A DNA stretch of 64,000 nt, taken from Prunella strophiata. Its lineage: Eukaryota; Chordata; Aves; Passeriformes; Prunellidae. Below the pieces are notes generated by a model, which saw nothing but the letters and a program-made list of their open reading frames with translations, did not search any database and had not been told where the DNA came from. The stretch lies in NCBI GenBank assembly GCA_036583965.1, contig JAZBQD010000015.1, forward strand, positions 28,060,310 to 28,124,309. Reading direction: 5' to 3'. Each line of letters begins with the position of its first letter. Within the stretch, counting starts at the first letter, position 1. Shown here in pieces: positions 11,321-32,995 of this stretch. Made by a program: the position numbers and the translations under genes.

Positions 11321-13513
11321 TCTCAATGGCAATGTTGCAGGCCTTTGGCCTAACCTAAACAGGAAGGTTGGGCATGGGTGGATTAAAATGAAAGTACTTA
11401 GCAAAAGTGTGTGATTTTACAGAGCAGGATGCCTATCCATGCTAGTAAAGTAAAAAAATAAACTGCCTTTCTTTGACAACAGAAGGGATTCATTTTGGTG
11501 ATAAAAAACTAGCTAGGATCTTAATTTTTATCCCTTTTCTATTCATAAATATAAGCCCCAATCTTGGGCTAAAATAAATACTATAGAAACTTAATTATTA
11601 CTAATAATTAATTATTAATTACTTAACTCCTGTTTAACTCTTTAAGCACTTATAGATAGATAATTATTTAAGATGGATGTAGGCACTTCAAATTAAAACA
11701 TAAGTTTTGTACTCTGATGTACAGACTGTCAAAGAAAGAAAAAAAACCCTCAAAAATCATTGATATGTTACAGTAAGAACTGGGCTTTTGAGCATTTTTG
11801 AGCATACATGATTAACCAGGGGAACAATAACTGTGCGTAGGTCTTCCACTTGAACAATTCTCACTTCTCCTGCAAAGCTTTTTCAGATAAAGTCATGGTA
11901 TAGGATGTTATTCTAAACTGTGGGAAAAACAAAACAAAATAAAACAACAAAACAACCTGTCCTTTGAATATTCTTATTGCAATTTGGTCCTCTTTTACAG
12001 TACTCCTCTAGCTTGACAGGATTTAAAATCCTCTCTATTTCAGGTGTCCTCATAACCCCTCCCCTGTAACGGAGCTCAGTAGCAGGTTTAGCAGCTCAGA
12101 CCTCCAAAACCACTCTGAAGAGCTGGTGGTCTAATAAAAAAAGGGTTCCAGTGCAGAGAAGGTATTTATACCAGACAAATTTATTCACATCTCTTGTTCC
12201 CACATCCAAATTTCATTGAATTGTCTTATCACACGCTCTTCTGTTTCTTGCAAACACATGGGAAACACCCAATGTCTTTAGCACAGCTCTACTTCTCCAG
12301 CATAAGACATCACCTTGACTTCAATATTCTAATTAAGAACTTGCAAAGAATTACCTTGACAGTGCTATTTAAAACCATCTTGTCCATTCAATAATCTTGC
12401 AAAAGTAAGGTAAAACTAGTTTCAGATTTGTGCCCCTAAATCTGCTGCCAACTTTGGAAATACACGTACTAGTTTTAGAGAAATCAGGCATCTGATTATA
12501 AAAAGGTAGAAGTAAAGCCTCTCAAGAGTACCACACCTGCAATTCTCAAAACTGGAACTACTTTTTTGTTATGAACAAAACTGATGCAGATGAAACACAT
12601 GTACAGCTGACACCTTTACCTGCACAGCCTGAGGAGAGATCAACCATTCCAAACCCACAGAGCTTTGCAATACAGATGAGACACCTAAGCAGTTACTTTA
12701 ATAAATAATAGGGTTGGACATGAGACTATAAACACCAAATAAAGCTGTCCCTTTGATCTTTCCAAAATAGTTAATGAAACATCCCAAAAGTGAGTGACAA
12801 AACCACTACAAAACTGAACTTCAAAGATAGCCCTTTTCTCCAATTATCAAAAAAACTAACTTGAGCTAAACTTAGTTACTTTTATGCAGGATGAGTAACT
12901 CTACTGTGTGTTGACAGTCCCATAACCTTGTTACTTTAATAGCTGAGCTAAATTTACATTTAGCAAATTTCCCACTTCCTTCAAAAAATAAGGAAGAAAA
13001 TGCTAGGGACTTAGTAACAGATGTATTATAAACAAAGTAGTACAAAAACCACTCTACATTTGCAGCCTGCTGTCCCTCACCTAAGTCGATACTTTTAGAA
13101 GTTTTCCTCAAATTTTTAATATATTGACTAGCTTTCAAACAATAATAATAACCACTCTAAAAAATGTTCTGCCTTACACTTATAGAATTTTTGTAGGAAA
13201 TAATGTCCAAAGAGATCTGGCTTCATTGCAGTATTAATTTAATAGCTAATGTGCATTATTCACATTGCAATGCAAATACATGTGATATCAGTCCAACATG
13301 CAGCTGCTTAGAAAGATGCATTCATGCATCTTATGCCACTCTGAACCACTAATGTCAGATCTGTTGATCTAGTATGTTCTCCTTCAAGGGAAGGCAGGGA
13401 ACATCTAAAGTCTTTTCGGCCATCTCTCAGATTTTGTTGCATAGGAAAAAGCCTTCTGTGCAGCCTGCTGTTTCTAACACATGTAGATGCAAACACAGCT
13501 GGTTTTCCATTCT

Positions 13514-13641
13514 TCAGGGATTCTTCTTCTTGCTTTTCTGTTCTTCCTTAAGGTCTTTTGCATTACATCTGGATGCCAATGCTGTTAACATTTCCCCTGT
13601 CGTCAAGTGGGCTCCCTTCATTATCAGTCGATCTCCATCAG
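13514..13641 (-). CDS. MRPL53: MRPL53 exon 3 (C-terminal coding exon and stop)
   Basis: The acceptor is TTTATAG, with its AG at 13643-13642, and coding begins at 13641. The split codon gives Ala, then DGDRLIMKGAHLTTGEMLTA, matching the conserved RLIM.GAHLT..EMLTA segment of mL53. The reading ends with a Lys-rich tail (EEQKSKKKNP) and TGA at 13516-13514. With exons 1 and 2 the coding total is 330 nt, giving 109 residues, close to human MRPL53 (112). The basic tail suits an rRNA-contacting mitoribosomal protein. The nearest 3' processing signal candidate is ATTAAA at 13243-13238, about 270 nt after the stop; no canonical AATAAA is nearby. Confidence 0.93.
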
Positions 13642-15319
13642 CTATAAATAAAGAAAACCTTAACAAGTCACAAAGTGACAACTACTCTGGTGTTCAGCTG
13701 TTTTGTACATATAAATATCCAACTACAGTTCATCTTGTCTGATTAGAAAGTACTCCAGCTACCAAGGAACTAACTATGCACCACCACCAAACAGACATAT
13801 CAAACTGCACACAATATGCATTTAATTTTCACTTCTGCACTGCATTATTGAAAAAGCTGAAGCATTTGTCTAGGTGTGCCTATAGTAAGAACACATTTGA
13901 TAAGAATGGCTCATACTATGCCCCCCAAAGTCATCCCACAAAAGGCAAGTAAGGCATTGGAAAGCACAATTTCCACACATGGCTAAGCATTTTAGTAGCC
14001 TGTTGTCTGTGGTCCATTTAATATGCTTCTTCAGCCAAAACAACAAATTGGTTCACACAATCCTGTGGTTATAATGTAAAAAAAAAATAGGAAGCACTAG
14101 GATTTCTAGAATTCTGAAAGAATTTATTTTAAAACAGGCAGGGAGCAGTAGAAGGTGAATATTACCCAAGTTAATTATTTTGCAAGATTTGCAAATACAA
14201 AACCAATAGCCAAACCCATGTAGTGAAATACCACGCCTGGCATCCACATTCCAGCCTCATCTCTGCCAGCCACAAGGGCTACAAACACTTCATGGAGAAA
14301 AATCAGCTCTTAAAATATGAAGAGTTCAGAGGTGTCTTGGCATTAATGAGATAAACTGGTTTGGGTTTACACTGTGAAAAAACATAGAGCTTTACTGCTT
14401 TAGTCTTAATACATCACGAGGATGAGAAAGACAGAGGCATGGGGGAGAGAGAGACAAGCAATGTTAACATTGAAATGAGAGACTTTCCTAAGCAAAACAA
14501 AGACCATTCAACACTTTTGACATTTCCACCAATTCACCAAAAGCATGGAAGTTTAAAGATAAGAGGGTAGCAGAAATCAATATTAATGAAAACTTTAATG
14601 TGCTACATGACATATTGGTCCATCACAGCACAGCAGGAAAGAAGATGCAGCCAGAAAAAAGGACAAAAGCAGATTAGAGCCATCTGTTCAGAGCCTGGAA
14701 TCTGGGACGCTTCCAGAACTGATGAAATTCCCACCACCAACTCCCTGCCTGCTCCCTGTACCCTCAAAGGAAACCAAGAAATTTGTTGTACATAGTTGAC
14801 ATCATTCTGCAGGTCCATCTGCCCATGGACAGCCCCACCCATCTGAGCAGCTCCTTCAAATTACAGTTACCCAGCTGCATAAGCAACTAAAGGTATCCAG
14901 CCTTCTGCTCTCAAGACTGAGATGCCTCCACCACAGGTAACATTAAAAAATTACAGAAAGTAAACAGATTATTACATAAAACCAGAGCTACATTTACTTT
15001 CTGGACTTGTACCTGACTGCAAAGTCATGGAAGTACATCACTACAGAAGTGCACTCAGCTCCAATGTTGTCACTTGTTGGATCTAAGATCCCTTAGATCT
15101 AATAACAGTGGAGACATATATACACATTTATCTAGACATCAGGCTGTTAGTGACACCCTCTTTCTCTTTTCCTCACAGCTGCTCAACATCTAGTTATGGA
15201 CCAGAGCCAAAAAAAAAAAAACCCCACAGTTAAAAAAAATAAAATATAGAATACAATAACATTGTAACAACACAAACCCAGGGGTTTTTTTTTTGTTTGT
15301 TTAAAAACAAGCTCCTTAC
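13642..15319 (-). other. MRPL53 intron 2
   Basis: This 1,678-bp phase-1 intron has donor GTAAGG (15319-15314) and acceptor TTTATAG (AG at 13643-13642). It is AT-rich, with an A12 tract near 15209 and T9 near 15285. No nested gene or mobile element was recognised. Its open frames are short and not conserved-looking. Confidence 0.85.
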
Positions 15320-15432
15320 CAAACATAACATCTACAACTGGTTCAGATCCATCATGTCTCACATCAGCAGTCACTTCACAGTTTGTATTAGTAGCTTGGA
15401 TTTTTTTATGGTAAATACTTTGGAGAAATTTT
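15320..15432 (-). CDS. MRPL53: MRPL53 exon 2 (central coding exon)
   Basis: The acceptor is CTTTTCAG (AG at 15434-15433) and the exon starts at 15432. Two bases from exon 1 complete Arg, then [20 protein letters not shown] followed by [17 protein letters not shown]. The donor is G|GTAAGG at 15320/15319. [14 protein letters not shown] is the diagnostic core of mL53, and FLQ...NTNC.V aligns with the human FLQ...STNLNC.V segment. mL53 has a thioredoxin-like fold and belongs to the large mitoribosomal subunit, in the matrix. The 113-nt exon keeps frame with both neighbours and has no stop or frameshift, so the gene looks intact rather than a retrocopy. Confidence 0.95.
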
Positions 15433-17213
15433 CTGAAAAGATATTAAAAAATATATTAAGTATGTTGTAGACAGAAATTAAAGTAAACTTACTTCTAAAA
15501 TTAATTTGCACATCTCGATATTGCTGGGCAACAAAGTATAAACAAAATAGAATTTCTACTTAAGTTCAGACAGGTACTTCTTATGAGAGAATCACTCTTA
15601 AAATCCAAATTAAGTATACATTCCTTACATACTAACATGTAAAAAAGCATACCAAACAACTTTGTAAAACTTCAGTGTATACACTTTCTGTGTTTTTCTT
15701 AGCTAGATTAGTAACAATAATAAAAAAATAAACAGCAAAGGCATTTTCATTTTTCTTTATACATCATTTGCTTGCCAATGTTTTCTTGTTTGGATTTGAG
15801 ACAGCATTTATTTATATGACATCTTTAGTCTCCTGTAGATTTCTGAAATGCGTGACAGCTACTTTAAGCTGCTATTCTGGCAGTTTAAAGATATTCTAAA
15901 TTAAGCTGTGTTACTAAATTCATTTTAAAAGTAGGTGTGCCTGTAAAGTCATTGCAAAACGGCATTTTGGAATTGTTTGGAATCGTTTGTTCTCCAGAAC
16001 ATCGCTGGAGAAGCACAATCCCCTAAATTTCTCCAACGATTAATTGCCGGGACAGAGGAGCTGCTGCTGCCCCGCTGGCCCGTTCCCAGCACCTGCAGTG
16101 GTGATCCACCCTCACTACAGACCAGGCTCGGCTGGGCTCAGTGCTCCGCTAGAGCTCAGCCTGTGAAAGCGGGGCTCGGCGGGGCTCAGTGCTCCGCTAG
16201 AGCTCAGCCTGTGAAAGCGGGGCTCGGCTGGGTTCAGTGCTCCGCTAGAGCTCAGCCTGTGAAAGCGGGGCTCGGCTGGGCTGAGTGCTCCGCTAGAGCT
16301 CAGCCTGTGAAAGCGGGGCTCGGCTGGGCTCAGTGCTCCGCTAGAGCTCAGCCTGTGAAAGCGGGGCTCAGTGCTCCGCTGGAGCTCAGCCTGTGAAAGC
16401 GGGGCTCGGCTGGGCTCAGTGCTCAGAGCTCAGCCTGTGAAAGCGGGGCTCGGCTGGGCTGAGTGCTCCGCCAGAGCTCAGCCTGTGAAAGCGGGGCTCG
16501 GCTGGGCTCAGTGCTCAGAGCTCAGCCTGTGTAAGCGGGGCTCGGCTGGGCTGAGTGCTCCGCTAGAGCTCAGCCTGTGAAAGCGGGGCTCGGCTGGGCT
16601 CAGTGCTCAGAGCTCAGCCTGTGTAAGCGGGGCTTCGGCTGCTGGCTGAGTGCTCCGCTAGAGCTCAGCCTGTGAAAGCAGGGGCTCGGCTGGGCTCAGT
16701 GCTCAGAGCTCAGCCTGTGTAAAGCGGGGCTCGGCTGGGCTCGAGTGCTCCGAGAGCTCAGCCTGTGAAAGCGGGGCTTGGCTGGGCTCAGTGCTCAGAG
16801 CTCAGCCTGTGAAAAAAAGCGGGGCTAGGCTGGGCTGCATCGGGGCTCAGCTGTGGCTGAGGGCTCGCTAGAGCTCAGACCTGTGAAAGCGGGCTCTGCT
16901 GGGCTAGTGCTCCGCTCGTGGAGCTCAGCCTGTGAAAGCGGGGCTCGGCTGGGCGCTCAGGGCTGGAAAGCGGGGCTCGCGGGGGTCGGCTCGAGAGCTC
17001 GCCTGTGAAAGCGGTGCACGGCTGGGCCCGGACCCTCGGGGCAGCAGCACGGAACGACCCCGGGGTTCCGCAGGCCCAGCCGGGAGACGCGCGGAGCCCG
17101 CCGGAGCGCGCCGCCCGGGAGGCCGCAGGAAGGGCGTGCGGAGGGCGCCGGGGGCGTCGACAGACAGGGAGCTCGGACAGAGCGGGCCGGGGCCAGAGCT
17201 GCCGGCCTCTCAC
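15433..17213 (-). other. MRPL53 intron 1, containing a minisatellite
   Basis: This 1,781-bp phase-2 intron has donor GTGAGAGG (from 17213) and acceptor CTTTTCAG (ending 15433). About half of it, 16121-17012, is a GC-rich minisatellite close to exon 1. The remainder, 15433-16120, is ordinary AT-rich intronic DNA. Confidence 0.85.
16121..17012. repeat. 48-bp minisatellite in MRPL53 intron 1, about 18 units
   Basis: The landmark AGCTCAGCCTGTG recurs about 18 times. The first units have an exact 48-bp period and are nearly identical. From about 16400 two alternating unit types appear (CCGCTAGAGCTC...GTGAAA and CAGAGCTC...GTGTAA), making a higher-order dimer of about 90 bp. From about 16620 units show indels and decay toward exon 1. 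Because 48 is a multiple of 3, the plus strand stays open as a 16-residue peptide repeat; it has no promoter or homologue and is treated as an artefact. Confidence 0.95.
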
Positions 17214-17302
17214 CTGGTGCTCTCCACGTTGGGCTCGAAGGGGCAGAACCGGACCACGATACTCTTCACCGGCCGCAGCACCAGGCTCACCTTGGGCGCC
17301 AT
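17214..17302 (-). CDS. MRPL53: MRPL53 exon 1 (start codon and N-terminal coding exon)
   Basis: The reverse strand from 17302 reads MAPKVSLVLRPVKSIVVRF, then CPFEPNVESTR across a GTGAG donor at 17213. The human protein starts with a short Ala-rich leader followed by LGLRPVKQV.V.FCPFE.NVESTR, so the RPVK...FCPFE.NVEST signature identifies mL53. The exon is 89 nt (29 codons plus 2 nt). The ATG has A at -3 and G at +4. There is no long cleavable presequence, as in human, and the basic, hydrophobic N-terminus probably serves import. This is the only ATG in frame before the splice. The promoter lies immediately upstream in a CpG-rich block. Confidence 0.95.
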
Positions 17303-17318
17303 CTTCTCCCCGCCCCCT

Positions 17319-17404
17319 ACTACAGCTCCCAGCAGCCCCCGCGCAGGGGCGCTCGGCTGCGCCGGCCGCGCCGGCCCGCCCCGCGGGCACCTGGGAACTG
17401 TAGT
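17319..17404 (-). promoter_or_regulatory. MRPL53 promoter with paired ZNF143/THAP11-type motifs
   Basis: The plus strand has ACTACAGCTCCCAGCAG at 17319-17335. The minus strand has ACTACAGTTCCCAG at 17404-17391. Both match the ACTACAnnTCCCAG element bound by ZNF143 and THAP11/HCF-1, common at promoters of housekeeping and mitochondrial-translation genes. The two sites face opposite ways about 70 bp apart in CpG-rich DNA, and the nearer lies 17 bp upstream of the ATG. There is no TATA box. Such an arrangement can drive transcription both ways, but no plus-strand gene was recognised. Confidence 0.75.
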
Positions 17405-17524
17405 CCGTGCCGCGGCCGTGGGGGAGGGAGGCCCGCGGGTGCGCGCCCTTCGCTGAGGCGGCTGCCGGGCCCACGAGCCTCGTTTAATGACCCGAGGCAC
17501 TCGGGGCCAGGCTCCTTCCTGTGT

Positions 17525-18095
17525 CAGAGAATCATAGACTGGTTTGGGCTGGAAGGCAGTTTAATTTTTTTTTAAATGTAGTTCTAACTGCCCTCCCTGT
17601 GCAGGGGCAATTTCACTAGACCAGGTTGCTCACAGTTCCATCCAACCTGCCCTTGAACACCTCCAAGGATGAAGCATCCGCAATTTTCTCTGGACAACCT
17701 GTTCCAGTGCTTCATCACTCTCACAGCAAAGAATTTCTTCCTAATAATCTAATCTAAACTTACTCTCTGTCAGTTTGAAGCCATTCCTCCTTGTCCTGTC
17801 TCAACGTGCTCTTGTAAAAAATCCCTCTTCTGGCTTTCTTGTAGGCTCCCTTTGGTACTGGAAGGGAACAACAAGGTCTTCCCCAGAGACTCATCTCCTC
17901 CAGGCTGGACAGCCATGACCCTCTCAGGCTTTCCTTGGAGGAGGGGAGCTCCATCCCTCTGGTCACAGTCGTGGTCCTCCTCTGGTCCTGCTCCAACAGG
18001 TCGATGTCCTTCGTGTACTGAGGATCCCAGAGCTGGATGGAGCAGTCCAGGTGGGTTTTCACAGAGAGTGGAGCGGAAGGGGAAGATAAGGATCA
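17525..18095 (-). mobile_element. CR1 LINE 3' fragment, minus orientation
   Basis: The left end begins AGAATCATAGA, the reverse of the (ATTCTATG)-type CR1 terminus. It is followed by recognisable CR1 3' sequence read in reverse: TTTGGGCTGGAAGG, GACCAGGTTGCTCA, CAACCTGTTCCAGTG, AAGAATTTCTTCCTAAT and TCCAACAGGTCGATGTCCTT. It is 5'-truncated, as most CR1 copies are. It lies about 120 bp upstream of the MRPL53 promoter. The boundary near 18095 is approximate. Confidence 0.92.
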
Positions 18096-18242
18096 GCTAA
18101 AGATAAATTAGAGGCAATGTTTTGCAATACATCAAAGAGGAAAGAGATTTGCAAGAGGCACTGCTGCTGGAAGTGAACACATTTGGTATTTTCATTCATG
18201 ACTGGTTCCGTCCAGGAGCTGCTTCCCAGCCCTTGAATCAAG

Positions 18243-18436
18243 CCTGGAGAAGAGAAGGCTCAGGGATGAGCTGATCACTCTCTACAGCTCCCTGAAAGGA
18301 GGGTGTAGCCAGGTGAGGATTGGCCTCTTCTCCCAGACAGCTAGTGACAGGACAAGAGGACACTAGTCCTAAGCTGCACCAGGGAACGTTCAGGTTGGGC
18401 CTTAGGAAGAAATTCTTCAAGAACTGGCACTGGAAT
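18243..18436 (+). mobile_element. CR1 LINE fragment, plus orientation, 5' part split by an LTR
   Basis: The text reads as CR1 on the plus strand: TGGAGAAGAGAAGGCTCAGG, GCTCCCTGAAAGGAGG, ACAGGACAAGAGGACA and TTAGGAAGAAATTCTTC. It stops at CTGGAAT, where the solo LTR starts. The CR1 sequence resumes after the LTR at 19066. Confidence 0.88.
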
Positions 18437-19065
18437 TGTTGGAGGTCTCTTAGGAGCTTGAGATGACCCTGATTAGTTAGAAAGTCTCTGTGTTCTGGCT
18501 TGAGAACCGAAGAAGGAGTCAGGAGTCTTCTTGTGTAGTTTTCAAGGTTGTTTATTATTTCTTATTTAACAAATTTTCTCCCTGACCAGCCGAGGTCTGT
18601 TCAGTAGGTCAGTTACAGGCACACTGTCCACCTCTGGGGTGGTGTTGTCTTTTTATACTAAACACTATGTGTACATTATTTACAGTTATTTTCCAATACT
18701 TATCATCTATGTTATAGAGTCTAATTTTACTCTAAGCCAATCCAAAAGTGCCACCATCACCCAGAAGATGGAGGCTGTGAAGAAGGAGAAAGAAGGACAG
18801 AACACGCCCAAATTCCTCCATCTTGACGCTCCAAACCCTTATTCTAAAAAACCTCAAAATTCTACATTTTCACCCTGTGATAAACTTATTATTACTCTAC
18901 TTAATTTTTGTGGACTTGTAACTCTTCATATAAGGTTGGTAATTTTTTCCATGGCTCCAGATCAAAGGCACAGGGGTCTTGGGCTCTGTGCCAAGTTCTC
19001 TGAGCCTCCTGCCAGGGGCTCGAGCCATCCAGGGCAGTCCAGAGGAATGTCCCTGGGTTCCGACA
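18437..19065 (-). mobile_element. Solo LTR, family 1, copy 2, nested in CR1
   Basis: The 629-bp LTR starts TGTTGG and ends CCGACA on the plus strand and is flanked by GGAAT (18432-18436 and 19066-19070). These five bases are the CR1 sequence at the insertion point; a sixth matching G may have been lost on the left. On the minus strand it has TATAAAAAG (18657-18649) and AATAAA (18556-18551). No internal retroviral sequence remains. It postdates the CR1 it interrupts. Confidence 0.92.
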
Positions 19066-19216
19066 GGAATGGGCTGCCCAGAGAGGCGGAGGAGGTACCA
19101 CCCTAGTTTAATGACAGACGGGACGTGCCCCTTGGTGCCACATCGTGGACAAGGTGGTGTTTGGCCACAGGTTGGACTTGCTGATCTCTTCTCCAACCTG
19201 GTTGATTCCGTGAGTC
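19066..19216 (+). mobile_element. CR1 LINE fragment, plus orientation, 3' part after the LTR
   Basis: This continues the interrupted CR1: GGAATGGGCTGCCCAGAGAG, then TGCCACATCGTGGACAAGG, TTGGCCACAGGTTGGACT and CCAACCTGGTTGATTCCGTG at the 3' terminus. Joined across the LTR, the two pieces read as one CR1 3' end. Confidence 0.9.
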
Positions 19217-19440
19217 TGTCTGGGTGCCGGTGTCCGTGTGTCCCGGTGCCACTAGATGGCAGAAACCTCCCTGGCAAGTGGCTCCGCAGCGCCCGGACCT
19301 TGCGGGGGGCTGGGGGCGGCAGCAACGGCGCTCAAGCACACGCTGAGAATTTCTGTGCAATATTCCATGGAGAGCCACGATCCCGACCTGCGGGAACTGC
19401 ATTCAACAGCTATCATCGCTTGGAACGGGTAACCTGTTTT
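19217..19440. other. GC-rich unique segment around the CTCF-like site
   Basis: About 220 bp of elevated GC with several CpGs sits between the CR1 end and AT-rich DNA. It could be an accessory regulatory element or older GC-rich repeat DNA. No coding exon was found. Confidence 0.45.
19249..19261 (+). promoter_or_regulatory. Candidate CTCF binding site
   Basis: CCACTAGATGGCA matches the CTCF core consensus CCASYAGRKGGCR at every position. It lies in a GC-rich patch (19216-19440), right after the CR1 3' end and about 1.95 kb upstream of the MRPL53 start codon. Binding is inferred from the motif only. Confidence 0.55.
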
Positions 19441-31314
<11,874 letters not shown>

Positions 31315-32340
31315 TTTTCTTTCTTCCTTTAATTTGCTCAAATGAATGTTCCTTAGATAATTAGACTCCCAAGCTACTTAAATGTGGATCACTCCAGTGG
31401 CTACTTCAGCCATTTGGAAGAAGCACACAGCAGTTTCACACAGAGAGGGAAATAATATCAGCTTTGCTATCCCCCAGGAAACAAACACAGATGTTCTCCA
31501 CTTGAAACTAGAGCAATTTATCATTTCCTGCACACTGCAAGACTGCTAGGTAACAAAAGGTAAAGGTGGAACACTGAAACAAAAAGGTAAAAGTGGAAGA
31601 ACACTGAAACAGATCTGGAACATCTTAGATGATACAAAACAGAAATTTTTGCTGCAAGGGACACACAGTACAGGAGTAGTGTTTATTTGTTCCATGTCAG
31701 TATTTAAAACCAGAATGACAGTGGCAGTGTACCAGTACTGTCTGGACGGGGAAGTTTCTGTAGACAAAGGTAAAAATACATGGTTTAAATCTTTTCAGCT
31801 CCCACAAGAAAACTTCCACAGATTGATCCATATTTGTATAGACCACATCTAAAGAAACCCATGTGACTAGCTGAATGTAATTGGCTATTTCTCTTTATGG
31901 ATTGTTCACATTTCCTTAAATTTATGTGACAAGTTCTTTAGTGCTGGACTGTTGAAATTTGAATGATAAGATTTTGTTATAACTGATCAGATTTTTCCCA
32001 AGGTATTCTCCAGCTGAGTGATGTAGGTATGAATGCAATATTTCAATTACATAGATACTTGTGAAAAAACAGCTTTGAAATACACTCTCCAAACCTCTCT
32101 GCAGACAGGTAGAAATGTGTGGGGCTCTTTTCAAGTTTCACGGGAAGGAGCCATAAAAGTGAGCTCGAAATTATAAACTGCTTTAAAACAGGATTAGGAA
32201 AAAATATGAAGAATAGATTTATCAGGGGCTGTTAATTACAGCAGCTTTACTTCAGCTCTGCTCCCTTAACCCTTGACTTCTGGAGTGAACAAGTGCACAA
32301 GAGGGATCCCTGAATATTTGTGGCTGTCTTGTATTCGATG

Positions 32341-32770
32341 AACTCATAGAATACCATGTTGGAAAGGACCTCAAGGATCATCTTATCCAGCCTTTCTTGG
32401 CAAAAGCATGGTCTAGCCAAGATGGCCCAGCACCCTGTCCAGCTGGATCTTAAAAGTGTCTGGTATTGGGGAATCCACAACTTCCCCATGGAGATTATGC
32501 CAATGGCTGATTGCTCTCATTGTGAAAAAAAAATTTATTTCCAGTCAAAATCTCTCTAGTAGTAACTTATACCCATCACCCCTCCTCTTTTGCATGTGAC
32601 TCATTGCAAAAGAATGGAGTCTCTATCTTTTTGTAGCCACCTTTTAATTACTGGATGATAGTGATGAGGTGTCCCCTATGTGGTCTTTTCTCAAGGTTGA
32701 ACAAACCAAATTCTGCTTTTCCTCATATGACAGACTTCCCAGTCCTTTGCCTGGTGTGGCTGCCTGGCCA
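32341..32770 (-). mobile_element. CR1 LINE 3' fragment, minus orientation, diverged
   Basis: It begins TCATAGAATACCATGTTGGA, the reversed CR1 terminus, followed by AAGGACCTCAAGGATCATC, then ATCCACAACTTCCCC, TCCAGTCAAAATCTC and TTCTCAAGGTTGAACAAACC. It is more diverged than the copies near 18 kb and probably belongs to another CR1 subfamily. The right boundary is approximate. Confidence 0.82.
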
Positions 32771-32933
32771 CAGCTAAATTTGGAACTTGCTGGAATCACA
32801 GCAGGGATGTACCGGGCAGAACTCACCTGGGATCTGGACAGAAACAAAGCATTAATTGGTAGATTTTAATATTAGTGAATAAATTCAAGATTATTTTCTT
32901 ACTTCTCTGTGCAGCCACACCAGTCTGGTGTGC

Positions 32934-32992
<59 letters not shown>

Positions 32993-32995
32993 TAA
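32934..32995. repeat. (AAT)n microsatellite, about 20 copies
   Basis: An AAT array of about 60 bp ends in AACAATAAAA. It directly abuts a short perfect inverted repeat (CACACCAG-T-CTGGTGTG, 32916-32932). Confidence 0.96.

Larger units (their letters stand above)
6895..13237. other. Intergenic DNA between the LTR and MRPL53, no gene seen
   Basis: This is AT-rich, mostly unique DNA. I recognise A-rich tracts at 9607-9710, a 50-bp tandem duplication at 11229-11320 and AT-rich simple sequence near 11580-11640. One minus-strand open frame at 10700-10464 (78 codons, with a Lys/Cys/His cluster) looks less random than its neighbours, but I recognise no family in it. ATTAAA signals on the minus strand at 13120-13115 and 12703-12698, and AATAAA at 12185-12180, could serve longer MRPL53 transcripts. 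Confidence 0.55.
17013..17490. promoter_or_regulatory. CpG island at the MRPL53 5' end
   Basis: This GC- and CpG-rich block covers the start of intron 1, exon 1 and the promoter. It ends just before the CR1 fragment at 17525. Long open frames on either strand here come from base composition. Confidence 0.75.

Noticed and set aside
15977..16580. Open frames encoding a 16-residue repeat (SARAQPVKAGLGWAQC-like)
   Set aside because: Produced by the 48-bp intronic minisatellite because 48 is divisible by 3. No transcript signals.
17331..17351. GC-rich CTCF-like string in the MRPL53 promoter
   Set aside because: One G short of the core consensus; better explained by CpG-island composition.
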